DNA of 64,000 nt from Roridomyces roridus (taxonomy: Eukaryota > Basidiomycota > Agaricomycetes > Agaricales > Mycenaceae), in the NCBI GenBank assembly GCA_029378245.1, contig JARKIF010000032.1:372001-436000 (forward strand). The letters are read 5' to 3'. Each line of letters opens with the position of its first letter. Position 1 is the stretch's first letter. The position numbers and the translations under genes are program-made. This document shows positions 21,258 to 32,867 of this stretch, piece by piece. The notes below the pieces were generated by a model that saw nothing but the letters and a program-made list of their open reading frames with translations, ran no database searches and was not told the origin of the DNA.

Positions 21258-22457
21258 ATGTCCTCCCACATCCTCCAAGTCTATGGCATATGCTTATGCA
21301 CGGCCATCCTTACTTTTCTTTTCTCATCGACACTTGTGCGTGTCTTTACCCCGGGACGTCCTATCCGCCGTTCCACCGTAGCAGCCATTCGCAGGCTGCT
21401 GGGTCCCCCGAATCCAGCTATCCAGGGATTATTGCGCACCCGTGCGGCCGCCAATACGCGTCTCCAGGACGCGTTCCATCTCACCAACACCTTCGTCTCC
21501 TCTAGCACCACCGTCCACAGTGATTTCCTCAAGCAGTCCTCCGACCTCCTCCGCGCCAGCAGGAAAGACTGGCGAGGATTTGCCGACGTCGCAGACCAAG
21601 CCGTCCAACTCTCCCTCACCAACACACCCTTCCACACATTCATTCGTTCCGTCGTCCTTCGCACCGTTATTGTCGGCCTCCTGGACCCGTCCACAGATAT
21701 CACATACCTCGATGCCTTCGACATCGACGCCGCTGCAGAATTGATGAGCGACCTATGGGTTCGCTCCAAGCAACCACAACCCATCCCGCAGGAGCTCCTG
21801 GAAAAGCTCAACAACCATCTCCGGCGGCTGGTTCCCGACGAGGAGAAATATCCGTACCCACTGGATTGGGTGATTCCAGCATGGGAGACGCTCTGGCGTG
21901 TGGTTGCGGTGACCGTGGCATATGTGGACCAGGACGTTGAAGCGCGTGACGCGTTCCGTTCGCTTGTCGACAAACCCACGATGGCTACGTTCCGTGAGAG
22001 GCGCGGTGCTTCCTCCCCGAGTGCGCAGGACTATATTGACGAAGGACTGCGCCTACACCCGCCCGTTAAACGTATAACTCGACACATTAGTCGACAGGCT
22101 TTACTCACCCGCTTCCTCCCCCGCTCGCTAGCGGCATACATCTCGCGCCAGACCGTGGTAGAGGTAGCCGACATTGAAAGCGCACAGCGCGATTCGACTC
22201 TTTGGGGACCCCGCCCAGCCAACGTATATGACCCCAGGCGATTCGTTGACGCGCCAGGCCTCGCGGGCAACATCTTGGCCTTTGGGTACGGCCCGTTGCA
22301 ATGCAAGGCGGCGAAGGAGGCGCCGATGGCCGCTGCGCTTATTGTTGGCGCGATCTTGAGCCGCGTGAAAGTCGTCCACGGGGAACGTGTGGGAGGGCGG
22401 GAGGCTGGGAGTTGGCGGGGTTGGTCTGTCCAGAGGATGGACGGTGACGCTACTTGA
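21258..22457 (+). CDS. Divergent cytochrome P450-like protein (copy 1)
   Basis: Single exon, 399 residues from MSSHILQVYG; an N-terminal membrane anchor (CLCTAILTFLFSSTLV) is followed by a basic stop-transfer. P450 landmarks are in order: FHLTNTFVSSSTTVHSDFLK (helix B'-C region), FIRSVVLRTVIVGLLD, WVIPAWETLWRVVAVTVAYV (helix I position, without the usual AGxxT), the K-helix ExxR as EGLRLHPPV, YDPRRF (the PERF-like meander) and the heme loop FGYGPLQCKAAKEAPMAA with the Cys ligand. The conserved Arg of FxxGxRxC is Leu and the last Gly is Ala. At about 400 residues it is shorter than usual P450s (about 500). A close paralogue lies at 54508-55659. Likely an ER-bound haem protein; whether it has monooxygenase activity is open. 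Confidence 0.75.
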   Translation: MSSHILQVYGICLCTAILTFLFSSTLVRVFTPGRPIRRSTVAAIRRLLGPPNPAIQGLLRTRAAANTRLQDAFHLTNTFVSSSTTVHSDFLKQSSDLLRASRKDWRGFADVADQAVQLSLTNTPFHTFIRSVVLRTVIVGLLDPSTDITYLDAFDIDAAAELMSDLWVRSKQPQPIPQELLEKLNNHLRRLVPDEEKYPYPLDWVIPAWETLWRVVAVTVAYVDQDVEARDAFRSLVDKPTMATFRERRGASSPSAQDYIDEGLRLHPPVKRITRHISRQALLTRFLPRSLAAYISRQTVVEVADIESAQRDSTLWGPRPANVYDPRRFVDAPGLAGNILAFGYGPLQCKAAKEAPMAAALIVGAILSRVKVVHGERVGGREAGSWRGWSVQRMDGDAT

Positions 22458-22728
22458 GGCGTGGTAGGCGTGCACCGCCTCGACATTCTTCCACAGCTTG
22501 AAGTGCTGTGGAGTTGTATACAAGTTTTCTTTTTGGTCTCCGTGTCTGTTTCCTGTTTTCCGGTCTCCCGCTTCGTAGTCCAAATTTCCCTGTTCTTTAG
22601 CTCGTCAATGAGTATTCTTCTCTCATTGTTCAAGGCATGACTCACCCACATAGCATTAAGCTCAACAGCTCTATTTTGAATTTCACAGCTTCTGCCCCTC
22701 ATCAGGTGACCGCGTCAAAATTATGTAT

Positions 22729-24023
22729 CTAGTCTCGTAATCCAATCCGCCACCTGAGCTGGTGCATCGTCTGAGCAGACAAAGTCCGTGCCTTGCTCGC
22801 CCCATTGCGCGCGACTATGTCCAAATGCCCCGGATCCTGCTTCAACCGCTCGAATTCTGCCCGCGGGCGCTCAAAGAGTCCATTGACCGCCTCCGTAACC
22901 TCTCTCTTCAAATCTCCGTGGCTCTTCCCGCTGAATCGCTCCGCAACGAGGGTGATGTCTTCGTCCGCACAGGCAGCGAGGATGGTGAGCAGGTTGGACG
23001 TGCCTGGGCGCTCGACGGGGTCGTAGGTGATGCCGGTCGCGATCGAGTCGGTTACGGCGGCGCGTACTTTGCGGGAGATTTCGTCGGGGGTGTCGGTTAG
23101 GAGGATACGCGAGTCGGGGTTTGCGGCAGATTTGGACATTTTGGACGAGGGGTCTTTGAGGGAGAGGATGCGTTTGGCCGGGGCTGCGGGCGTTGATGAG
23201 TCGATTGAGGGTGAAGACAACAGAAGCGTACTTATGAGAGAGGTGGGTATTGGAAACATGGGCTGCCTTCCCTTGTAGGTGTTATTAAAGGATTCAGCGA
23301 GGTCTCGGCAAAGCTCGAGATGTTGCCTTTGGTCTTCACCAACCGGGACTTCCGTCGCTCTAGGCAGCGTGAACAACGTATGGCAGAGAAAGAGCACCCT
23401 TACCGATAGACCAGAATGTCGGCGGCTTGGAGCACGGGATATGTCAAGAGTCCCGCGTTGAGGAGCGACTCGTCGACTTCGGACTCGTCGTTGGCATTTC
23501 GTGATTCTGCAAGACGCGTCTGGACCAGAGTTTGAGTACTCCGCTGAGCCTATAACGACGCGTACATAGACACCTTCCAAGTGGTCATCCTTCGGAGTTT
23601 CCCTGTTGGTGTCATGCAGCTCAATATCCACGCGAGCTCGGTGTGTAAGGGGTTCTATGCAAATCGGCTCAGAAGACATTTTGGATACTGGAGGAACCGT
23701 ACATGGTCTTGATGGAATATAATGGATTTTTGCGGGTCGAGACCAACGGCAAGAAGGACAGCGAGTGCATCGCGACGAGATTGTGCCAGTAATTTGGGCC
23801 TTTGGGGCAGAGTCAACGCGTGCCACCCAACGATGGAGAAGAGGAGGGTGTCTTCCGGTTGAGCGTCCTTCTGGATTTTGACCCAATTTGAAAGCGCGCC
23901 GAGGTAGTTGCCCAGCTATTCAAGTTGAGAATAAGAGACGTGTATTGGGAAACGTCGTACGTGTGGGATTCCTGTTGGCTGTATTCCAGAGAAGATTGTG
24001 CGAGGCCACACGGGTGGTAGCAT
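22729..24023 (-). CDS. MSW1: Tryptophanyl-tRNA synthetase, mitochondrial type
   Basis: Class I aminoacyl-tRNA synthetase charging tRNA-Trp. Reading exons in order: MLPPVWPRTIFSGIQPTGIP-H (start of the HIGH-like PxxGN signature, split by an intron), YLGALSNWVKIQKDAQ, LFSIVGWHALTLPQ, AVGLDPQKSIIFHQDHV, then TELAWILSCMTPTGKLRRMT, a fragment of YPVLQAADILVY, VPVGEDQRQHLELCRDL, LKDPSSKMSKS (the KMSKS loop) and the helical C-terminal part VTDSIATGITYDPVERPGTS. The length and the lack of extra N-terminal domains fit the bacterial-like mitochondrial enzyme. Introns near 23550-23720 and in the first 100 codons put the conserved blocks in different frames, so a single-frame reading is misleading. A targeting peptide is short or absent with this start. 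Divergent from NAA35. Confidence 0.88.
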
Positions 24024-24081
24024 CGGAGGCGGGACACAGCCACCAAAAGCCTCCCTGATTTTCTGCGGTCACCATCGTTGG
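24024..24081. promoter_or_regulatory. 58-bp shared region between divergent start codons
   Basis: The ATG of the Trp-tRNA synthetase (24023, minus) and of NAA35 (24082, plus) are only 58 bp apart, so both 5' leaders and a bidirectional promoter must fit here or overlap the opposing coding sequence. No TATA box is seen. Confidence 0.6.
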
Positions 24082-26853
24082 ATGCAAAATCTGTCAATCC
24101 ACGACCTTCCTGGCGGCGACGGTTTCAGAGATGTCACCAAAATCTTCCTCGATGCAGCGCGCGGTACGTTTTTCCAACTGTCGTCGATTCATGCTTGAAT
24201 TGTGCTCAGATATGGAACCGGGAGAGTTGCTAATGAGGGAGGGATTCACCTTGCAGGACGCCATGAGTGCGTTTGAGGTGGATATACTCTCGAACAAGAC
24301 CGCTGGCGGGCTTATGGCCGTTTCACTAGATCGGAGAGCCGCGTCTTGACAGTGGGATGGCTCGGGACGAGGATCGACGGCCTCCATTCGACCTATACAC
24401 GCCTCTTTTACCTCAAGAGATTTGCTGGATCATGGACCGGGCCTTCTCTCTCGAGGTGTGCAACATCTGCTTCGATCGGCTTGCTCCCAGCTTAGTGCCT
24501 GTTTAGATGCTATGGCAGGCGGGAAATACGCTCGCGCACACCGTCTTTACGTGTCTATATACCCTGGTGTTCGCCGATCTTCAGCCCGACGACCTTGCAT
24601 ATGTCCCCAAAACCGACTCGCTCCGCCCACCAGAGCTTATTACCATCGTCCTGCGGGCGTTTTTGTGCGGATTGCTCAAATGCTGCGATCTATCTTGGCG
24701 TGAACTTTGCAAGGGCCATGTCCAGGATGTTGGTCTCGTCCGTCTCTTGCTGCCAAGGCGCTCACTTATCTGCAGACAGAAGACTGGCAGAGCGAAAAGG
24801 GAGACACGTCGCTGCTCGAGGGTCTATCCGTCCAGAATGTCATTCTCGGAATGGATAATGCTGCTTCGTGGCTTATACGATCCAAAAAAGGTGCCTCTCA
24901 AAATTCTCAAAATTCTCAAGATGCGGGTTTGGACTGACGCTTTTCACCAGTGCCAGAGCCTTGGGTTGCTGCGCTCATCGCGAGGCTCAACTTGCGCAAG
25001 GCGCTAATCCAAGCCTTTGATACCAACGTCTTCAAATCTTCCTCCGACTTCTTGGATCTCCTCAACATTGCGAGAAACCACATCAAAACCGTCCGAACGC
25101 ACCCTTCACCAGAACCGGAGGCTGAATCGCCTGCACGCCTAGGGTTCGACCCGTACATCGCGCGCAAGCTGAACAGCACGGTCCCTATCAGGGTGATCGA
25201 TGTACCTCCAGTTGCCGAGACCTGGGCTGCTATTGAAACTATGCTGGATGGTTGGGAAGAGATGAGACTTTTGTCGCTAACGGCTAATGTCACGACTTGG
25301 GAGGTACGTTGTCCGCGCAAGACATTTACCACGTCTGAGCTTCGATTCAGATAGCAGGAAACCTGCGAACATGGCTGCCCACTCCGCCCTTACAAATACC
25401 TTTTATCCGCTCTTCAACGCAGGTGTGTCCATGATAACACATTCTGACTCTTAACTGACCTCTCGTAGTCGGTCTTCTATGATGGCCTACTCGTGCTCAA
25501 TAGATACAACCCTGCATGGGTAATAGACCGCTTCTTCTTCGAGACTCTCGGAGTCGGCTTTCAGTCCATCATACACTTTGTGGAGCAGCATTCGCCCAAA
25601 GGGTGGCCACTCCCCTGGGCGGATATCCAGCGTGGACACTTCAAGGCATGTTCCTTGTTTGCTACCGCCGGCACAGCAGTTCGTTGACTTGTTTTTCCAC
25701 CCTACTAGCTCATGACTGAATACATCAGGGCCCAGTGGTATAACCCTCCACGGCGACGACGCTTCTTTATGAAGTCGCTTGCTGACCTGCATGTATATCA
25801 TACGCGGTTGATAGGCATTACCTCGAGTCTTCAGGTGCGTTTCTGGTATCGTGTCCATTGCGCATCTTTGACCTGATTTCGTCCAGGATCTGCCAAACAC
25901 CGAGATTGTCAAGCACCTCCCAGCTGCGGCGCTGCACTGGCGATTATCTGCCATCCGCGAGGTGGTCCTATCGGGATTCCAGATGGAGCTGTACACCTCG
26001 GAGGAGAAACCGTTTGCGTACTGGTATGCCTCTCAAATCATTGAGGCGCATCTGTCGTGTATGGACGGCGTCCTGCCCGCGTTGCCACCCGGTTTGTTGT
26101 TCCCATTGAGACGAGGAACCGCGAGCTAACTGGTAGCAGACTCTAACGCCGACCGCGAAATGAGGTTTCAGCATGCTCTGCTGACGGCCCTGCAAGCTAT
26201 GGTCGTCCCAATGTTTGCAGTACGCCTCCGTCCAGCAAATACTCTCCATTGTGTGCTCAAGCGTTTTTAGCTATCGATCCCCTTGATGTCCTTTGCCTGG
26301 CGGCAGATGCACGCCAACTTCCTGCGTCGGTATAAATGGGCCTTTGGACCTGGATACGAAATTTCCGTCATTCCCGTGGTAGCGCGACCGGATTTCGATA
26401 ATTTTACGACTGTTTGCGGGCGGATGCTGCAGGTGCGGTGCCCCCACTCCTCGCTTTCCATATACTCAGCGTCGAGCAGGACAAGACCTTTTCACCTTCC
26501 GAGTCCTTCGGCCTCGCACAGTCGATATTGACGCGGCTCATCGAATCTCGGGCTGTGGGTGGTTATGCCGGTTTGTGGACGGAGGAGCGGTTGCAGGTAT
26601 GCGCTTGCTCTACATGCTCTCCCTACGGACTCTGACCTTGCCGCAGTTCATACGAAACCTTCGCGATGCGTCCGAGCGTCTGCAAAGCGGCGTACCCAGC
26701 TCGATGGCAGAGGTTCCTTCGTCGTTTGACGTGGGGCTGCTCAAGTGGGATCCGGAGGTGCATCCTTGGTTTCCTGTGTTGGACTCGGAGGGGGCGGAGA
26801 GGAGGAGGAATGTGCATAGGAGGAATTTGAAGGCGGAGCCTGTTGGGGCTTGA
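24082..26853 (+). CDS. NAA35: NatC N-terminal acetyltransferase auxiliary subunit NAA35/Mak10
   Basis: Multi-exon. MQNLSIHDLPGGDGFRDVTK is spliced to MEPGELLMREGFTLQDAMSA-FE and then IGEPRLDSGMARDED, the MSA(L/F)E..(D/E)P(K/R)(M/L)DSG signature of Mak10. It continues with FDLYTPLLPQEICWIMDRAF, WQAGNTLAHTVFTCLYTLV, VLRAFLCGLLKCCDLSWREL and QTEDWQSEKGDTSLLEGLS, all diagnostic. Later exons give SVFYDGLLVLNRYNPAWVID, QWYNPPRRRRFFMKSLADLH, FAYWYASQIIEAHLSCMDG, MRFQHALLTALQAM, RRYKWAFGPGYEISVIP and FDVGLLKWDPEVHPWFPVL. Mak10 is the scaffold of NatC (Naa30-Naa35-Naa38), which acetylates Met-Leu/Ile/Phe N-termini on ribosomes. About 12 short introns; no break seen. It shares a 58-bp start-to-start region with the synthetase gene. 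Confidence 0.9.
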
Positions 26854-27543
26854 CTTTGCTTTGGCCCTGGGGTGGTAAATTATTGAATGTTCTATGTAGA
26901 CTCGGTATTCGTAGTATTAGATGTGGTGGGCGATGTTGGGGCGATGTGCTCAAGCGTGGCATGCGCGGCCATCGGTGTCAAACATCCTCAAACCGACGCA
27001 CTGCCACCATGCCTCCTTTCCCCAACCTTTTCCGAGTCCACTCTGACCAGCAAGCCTACAACTATCTTACGCGAACTTGCGGGAAAAAACTCTGTATCTT
27101 GTCTCTACCGACGGCACGCCGCAGCATTGCAGGAACCACCCTGGGGCCCTGACCTCATCTGAGTCATCAGAGTCATCACGAATCGGTTCAACCCAGTTCC
27201 TGATACCCCCGAGGCTGAGTGGTGTCGCAATGAGGACTCTGCGACTAACTTGGCCACATTGCCACCGAATGCAATGGGTATCTAAGCTGCGTTTGTTCGA
27301 TCCTCAAGAGTCAGTACTAGTGAGTACAGAGAGTACTCACTCTTCTTACAAGCGATGAATTAATCTCAAGCACCGAGCGCTGGTCAGGTCACCCCTTCAC
27401 AAGCCGACCCTGGAAGCCAGTTGAGGCTCTGGTGCAGCTCGCTGCTTCATCTCTGCTTTTAGACATCATTCTTGGTCAAAAGTTCATCTTCCCGCCTTGG
27501 CGATGGAATCTTGCATCATGGTGTTAATCGTATACTATATAGC
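26854..27543. other. Intergenic, no confident gene
   Basis: About 690 bp. A plus-strand frame from ATG 27009 encodes about 47 residues (MPPFPNLFRVHSDQQAYNYL...), but nothing supports it as a gene. The second half is AT-richer and should hold the promoter of the next gene. Confidence 0.4.
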
Positions 27544-29080
27544 ATGCTTTCAACTCTGCCTTCCACGACGACCCCCAGCATGACAAGTCATCTCAGCACG
27601 GACGAATCCCGTCTTCTCGGTATGCCAAGGCGTAAATCGTTAAATCCTCTTAAAATCTTTTCAGCGACAATGGAGATCGGAGCCCTCGTCTCCACTGCAC
27701 TCTTCGGAATCATAATCACTCAAACACATGTCTACTTTAACCGGTTTCCCAACGACTCGCGCAAGCTCAAGGCCTTGGTCTGTATTGTTCCCGGCTATTC
27801 AAAGTTGAGAGTTGATTAGACGCCACAGGTTGTCTTTATATTGTGCGCATATTCCGTCATTTTTGGATGCGAATGAAACCAAGAGACTTGGTATGTAGGT
27901 GCTGCGAGGTAGTGGCCGCTGGCTGCTCGGGCCATTGGCTATATGTCTATACCATCTCACAAAATCAAATCGGACGAACCCCCGTTTCATTGGAGATTCT
28001 CGATGTAGTCTCCGGCCCTGTTGCCGCAATCGGTGAGACCTCGACGTCTATCTGATTGGGTTTTCCGTTGACTTTACTCAGTTCAAGGCTTTTTTGCATT
28101 CCGAATATACAGGTTCTCGGAAAAGATATATATTCCGTGTTTCTGTTGGGTCCTCTCACTGCTCCGGCTTACGGGAAGCGTCGTAATTTTGGTGGCTGCC
28201 CTGAAGGATCCCATTTTCGCCGGTATCATCGTGAGATGGGGTTGGCTGTTCGCCGCTGCCTGGGCCGTTGCGGCTTCCAACGATATCATAATCGCTGTTA
28301 CGTTGGTGTACTTACTCCGTCAGCAACGCGATGGTGTGCGCGAGAGGTCTCAGTTTCTCTGTCTGTATTTCTGGTCAACTGATCTGACTCGTAGTAGAAC
28401 TCTTGCCGTAGTCGACAAACTGATCAAGTGGACGTTGGGTGCGTCGGTGTTGATTTCTTCTTGGAGCTGGGATAATAACGTTGTTATCCCAGAGACCGGC
28501 TTGCTTACCAGGTACACGAGCCCTTCTATCTCGTACTACTACTTGCAATCTACATCGCCTCAGCGTCGCCGGAGTAATCACATTGGTTTGCGTACGACTC
28601 TCCATTTCATGCCTGTCAAATTTAGATACTTATTCATAACCATTTTACAGTTCTTGGCCAACAAAGACGGGTGTAGGTCGCCGAAAAGTCATGGTTTGAG
28701 CCTGCCAACTAAATCGCGGCTTTTGCAGGGATCTGGATTCCGTGGTGGATTATTCAAGGACACTGTAAGTCATTTGCTGATTCAAACAACAAGTACGACA
28801 TTACTTCCGATTTATCCAGTATTTGCGAATTCCCTTTTGGCTAGGTCGGCACGTCCGCTCTGTTCTATTGTGAGACTGAAATTGCCGAACTTTCTTTTCA
28901 GTCTAAATTCACGGCAAACTCTGCGGGCGATGGACACGGAGGCTCGTGGCCACCCGATCTCCCTGTCGATTGTGAGTCGCTCCGATTTCAAGTCGGGTGA
29001 CCCATGTCCATGGATTTAAGTATTTGTAATTTTAGCGAATGCATGAAGACATGGAGGCAGAGGGCAAGGATAACCGTTGA
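27544..29080 (+). CDS. DUF6534-like integral membrane protein (copy 1)
   Basis: Multi-exon. A first exon with MTSHLSTDESRLL (ATG 27580; an earlier ATG is at 27544) is spliced to ATMEIGALVSTALFGIIITQ, the typical first helix, and then VYFNRFPNDSRKLKAL. Later exons give GHWLYVYTISQ, LDVVSGPVAAI, VQGFFAFRIYRFSEKIYIP, CWVLSLLRLTGSVVILVAALKDP, AAAWAVAASNDIIIAVTLVYLLRQQ, then RTLAVVDKLIKWTL, ETGLLT, FANSLLA-SLNSRQTLRAMD and the tail SIRMHEDMEAEGKDNR with stop at 29080. This order (seven helices, N/D-x-I-I motif, ETGLLTS, NSLLASLNSR) is that of the large agaricomycete DUF6534 family of unknown, receptor-like function. The join around 27850-27920 was not resolved, so a small defect there cannot be excluded. 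A second member is at 51453-53393. Confidence 0.7.
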
Positions 29081-29439
29081 AAATTTGATGGCCGAGGCTC
29101 ACCCACAATTCATCGCTTGGAGGCAACTTGCAGGGACTGATTCGTACATCTACATATGTGAAAGCGTCAGTGAATTATTTGACGGCCGTGGCCTACGGTG
29201 CCCGTTCCCGCTCAATGTTCGTGATGCGGTGAACTGTATCCCCGTTCCGTATACACTGACTCGGAAAAAGTAATGGATCACGCGTTGTTCGAAATTGTTT
29301 GATGCATTGCTTCACAGCCACGCCACTTCTGGGCAATGTTGAGGTCTTCGAAGGAAGCTTATAGGGTCTAGTATATACCCGTAAAATATTGAGTTGCCTG
29401 ACCCTCTCCTTGCTGTACCAGAGGGATCACAAAAATGAA

Positions 29440-30630
29440 AGTGATCCATTTTAAAATCTGGTTTCCGTCAAATTCGCGTGTTTGATCTTTTATCCGGACT
29501 CAATGCGGCAGGGGCAACTGGAAATTTGACTGGATGATAGTTTGATGTCTGTTGAGCAATTCTGGGCCCAAAAATTCGGTCTCAAGTGGGTGGGTTGTGA
29601 AGCCATTGGTCAATGGAGTGGTGACCACTAATACGGCAAAGGTGCCCATGGTCCGCCAGTAGTCTTTAATGAGAGGTCTCAAGCATGTATAGGGCAACTC
29701 TCCCACTACTAAGGAGTGCCCCAATTACACAGGCAAGGTGACTGTGACCACCTCACACCCTATCAGGGTCAAAGAACTTCAACCACCGTTTGGCTACGGC
29801 TCTTTGGTGGCCTCAATCTTGAAATAGGGCCTTGCACGGTGTGAAAATCTGGCTGAATACAGTAGATGCAGGTCACTGAGCTACACCTAGAGTGTAAGAA
29901 AGGCAACTCATGCCAACGTGCATGGTGGGTGGTTGCCTGAGGTTGATTTTTGCATGATCTGTATATACAGCCTGAGCAAGGAGCCTCCCAACAGCCCCCA
30001 TAAGCCATATTTCTGGGTTTTGACTGATCAGTCGTGCTCTTTTGGATCCTATGAGATGCCTAGAGGATGCACAGACTCAATGGTGTGATGGTTGACCCTA
30101 TGGGAAAGTCCGGCCACAGATCAATGCTGAAAAACAACACTGTCTGGTGTCGGGGCATATATGTAGCTCTGTTCCTGTACCTGGGAGATTGGATTAATGG
30201 AGTAGAGTATCCTAGGCTTCATCCTGGTCAGTTTCTGTATGGCATTGACACTCACAACACCTGAGAACAAGTGCCAAACTTTCAACCCAATGTTCAGCTT
30301 GGCAATGAAAATTGAATGGAGGACTCTGCACATTGAATTTCCACTTTTTGAGGTCAACTAAGCTTTCCTGGCATCCATGAGCTCCCACTGACAAGTTATA
30401 CCACACAGGTAGGGGATCCTGGGCACACGGGAGGATTATTTCACTGATTTCTTCATTTGATGTTTCTGAGTCCCTGAGCAGGCCAGAAGTGCACTGCTTT
30501 GGGTCACAGATGGAAGAAGGGATAGTGAAGAGAAGTTGTACAACATTTCAGCTCATTTGGGCCAGTCGTTGCAGTGTTTCATGCCAAATAGCGTGGGTTA
30601 ACCAAATGCAGAATAACAAATGGATCACAT
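29440..30630. mobile_element. CpG-depleted, gene-free stretch; probable relic of a methylated repeat
   Basis: From about 29881 to 30600 I count roughly seven CpG dinucleotides in 720 bp, while neighbouring coding DNA often has four or five per 60 bp; TG and CA are correspondingly frequent. No open frame of note survives. An 11-bp inverted pair, GTGATCCATTT at 29441-29451 and AAATGGATCAC at 30618-30628, bounds the stretch. CpG loss is the usual footprint of cytosine methylation and deamination on transposons in basidiomycetes. No transposase, LTR or target duplication was recognised, so the element class is unknown and the boundary is approximate. Confidence 0.45.
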
Positions 30631-31024
30631 GTTCGCATTTGACAAGCCACCGAAGCCGAACAAAGCCGATTTCGGACTCCGATTTGTACCTGCTGATAAT
30701 AGCCCTCCTAGTGCTCCTACTACGCCCCACAACCAGTTTCCAATGTCCCTCCATCGGGCTTGACACCGCGTCTAATTTTCAAGATCTGGTGATCCATTAC
30801 TTTTTCCGAGTCAGTGTAGCTGCGGTTTTACGGACATGCCGGAGCTCGAGAATCTAAGGGCCGTCAAGCCGACCCTAGCTCTATCCGATTGTCTGCCGCT
30901 TCTAATGCACTAGTGAGACTGGATTCAGATAATAAATACATTATTCGCAGAGCGAACATTAATACAACAAAACTCCTACTACTATGTACTCGACGGCGCA
31001 ATACTCACATACGATACATTAACA

Positions 31025-32867
31025 TCATAAGCTATAGACGAACCAAGCGCTGCGGTCTCCGAGACTGGGATCCTCGTCCTCCCGCGAAATGTCTTTGCGC
31101 ATCTGCGCCTTCTTCCTGTTCTCGTTGGCGAGATACGCCATGTTGAGCACGCTGAACACAGCCATGAGCACCGAAAAACTCAAGAGGATTTTCGTCGCCT
31201 TGGTATAGAACGGTGGTGCGGAGAGCGAACCGAGGAGCCATGTTGAGAGGATGCCTCCGGAGTTGGTCATGATGAAGGCGAACGCGATGGCCGTCGCACG
31301 GCGCACGAGAGGCGCTGAATTGTTCGCGTTCCATGTGGAGACCGAGCACGCCTGGATGTAGGAGCCCGTGACTGAGAGGAATAGGGAGGCGTATTGGACG
31401 TGGTGGTTCTTTGACCCCAGGAACATTGAGAAGCCTATGACGCAGAATACGGCGCTGAGAACACTGACTGCACCGCGGCAATGGTAGCGGTCAGAGATCC
31501 AGGCGGTAATCATGGTCACTACGAGCGGCAGGTCAGCGGGAAGATCTATGTTACGAGGAACGGGCTTACAAACGAAGGCGACGGAGAATGGAGGGACGCT
31601 CATGAGCTGAGCTTTCGATGCGCTATACCCGAGGCTTTGTATGATGGAAGGAGCAAAGCTGAGTGAGAGGTCAGTGCAGGATTGAAGCCGCGGAAGGGTT
31701 AACGTACTAGGCCAGTGAATATAGGACGACACCACCGAAGAAGAAGAGGACGCTCGAGATCAACACATGAATAGAGGTGAATCCCTTCGCAACCTCCCCC
31801 CAGCTGAACGAGTCGGCAGCCTCATTGATGACACCGTCTTCCACCAGCCTGGCCTTGACATACGCCTTTTCCTCCTTATTAAGGAAGCGGGCAGTCTCGG
31901 GCGTCGCTGGCAGAACAGGAAACGAAATGAGGCCAATGAAAGAAGTGATGACGCCCTGAAGCACAGCATTTCAGGTACAGTTCTCACACAAGGCGGGCAC
32001 TTCGTACCTCGATGATGAAGATCCACTGCCACCCGCTATGCCCGTGCTTGCCGTTGAGCTGGATGATACCATACGCCAAGATCCCCCCGAAAGCTCCAGC
32101 AAGGGAAGCAGTGGACAGGAAGCCCGAAACTCTGTGTGAACTTGAGTGATGTCGCTTCGAAAAGGCCACATGGCGGACCTTGTCTGGAGTTTAAGGCGGG
32201 GATAGAAGCAGGACAGGTATAGGACGATCCCGGGAAAGACACCACCTGCGGAAGCTTGCTTAGCAGAGACTTTCATTCAAAGAACGGCTCGGACGCACCC
32301 TCTAGCAATCCGAGGAAGAAACGGCAGACAAGAAGACCGCCATAAGATGTCACGGCTCCTGGAGATGTATTGGAGATGACCCTCATCCATGCACTGTCCA
32401 CGCACCTTGGCAAGCGGTGACGACGCCCCATAGGGTTATCATCGTTGGCAACATTCGATTTGCGCCCACAGTCTACGAAGGATCAGCTGGAATGTCCCTT
32501 TTGGGCGGTGCCACGGACCTTGAGCAAGAGATTGGAGGGGAGCTCCGCCGCGATGTACGGGACATAGGTGACCGTCAGCGCAATAGAGTATTGCCTAGGC
32601 GTCATGTCCAGATCCTTCAGCAAGCCCGCCACTTTAGCATTCCCGATATTGGTTCGGTCCTAGGGTAGATCAGCCTCAGTTGGATAGGAAAGAAACACGA
32701 CGCACCAGGAAAGAGAGCAGGTAGAACATGGCCACCACCGGCAGAATCCAGAGATCGAGCTTGCCCCAGACTCTGGCCTCTAGCTGGGGGTCGACTACGG
32801 CCTGGTCGCTGCCGACGCTGCTGCTGTCGACGTGCTTTTCGAGGTCGACGGGCGAGACTTTTTCCAT
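31025..32867 (-). CDS. MFS transporter, anion:cation symporter family (Dal5/Tna1-like), copy 1
   Basis: Multi-exon major-facilitator protein of about 490 residues. N-terminal cytosolic tail MEKVSPVDLEKHVDS, then EARVWGKLDLWILPVVAMFY, LLSFLVR and the family hallmark DRTNIGNAKVAGLLKDL, then YSIALTVTYVPYIAAELPSN, LWGVVTACQG, GGLLVCRFFLGLLEGGVFPG, FYPRLKLQTR, SLAGAFGGILAYGI and GWQWIFIIEG. The second half gives YFAPSIIQSLGYSASKAQL, VTMITAWISDRYHCRG, SVSTWNANNSAPLVRRATAI and SGGILSTWLLG and ends LGDRSAWFVYSL. These match fungal ACS permeases for allantoate, nicotinate, biotin precursors or related organic anions; the substrate cannot be told. All introns followed are short and in frame. The paralogues at 45937 and 48649 have the same tail. 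Confidence 0.88.

Noticed and set aside
22729..23886. One continuous 385-codon product for the synthetase gene
   Set aside because: The N-terminal part of that frame is intronic or out of frame; conserved synthetase blocks lie in other frames and need splicing.
29500..30860. Short frames in the CpG-poor stretch as genes
   Set aside because: All are under 125 codons, lack domains, and sit in sequence with the marks of a decayed repeat.
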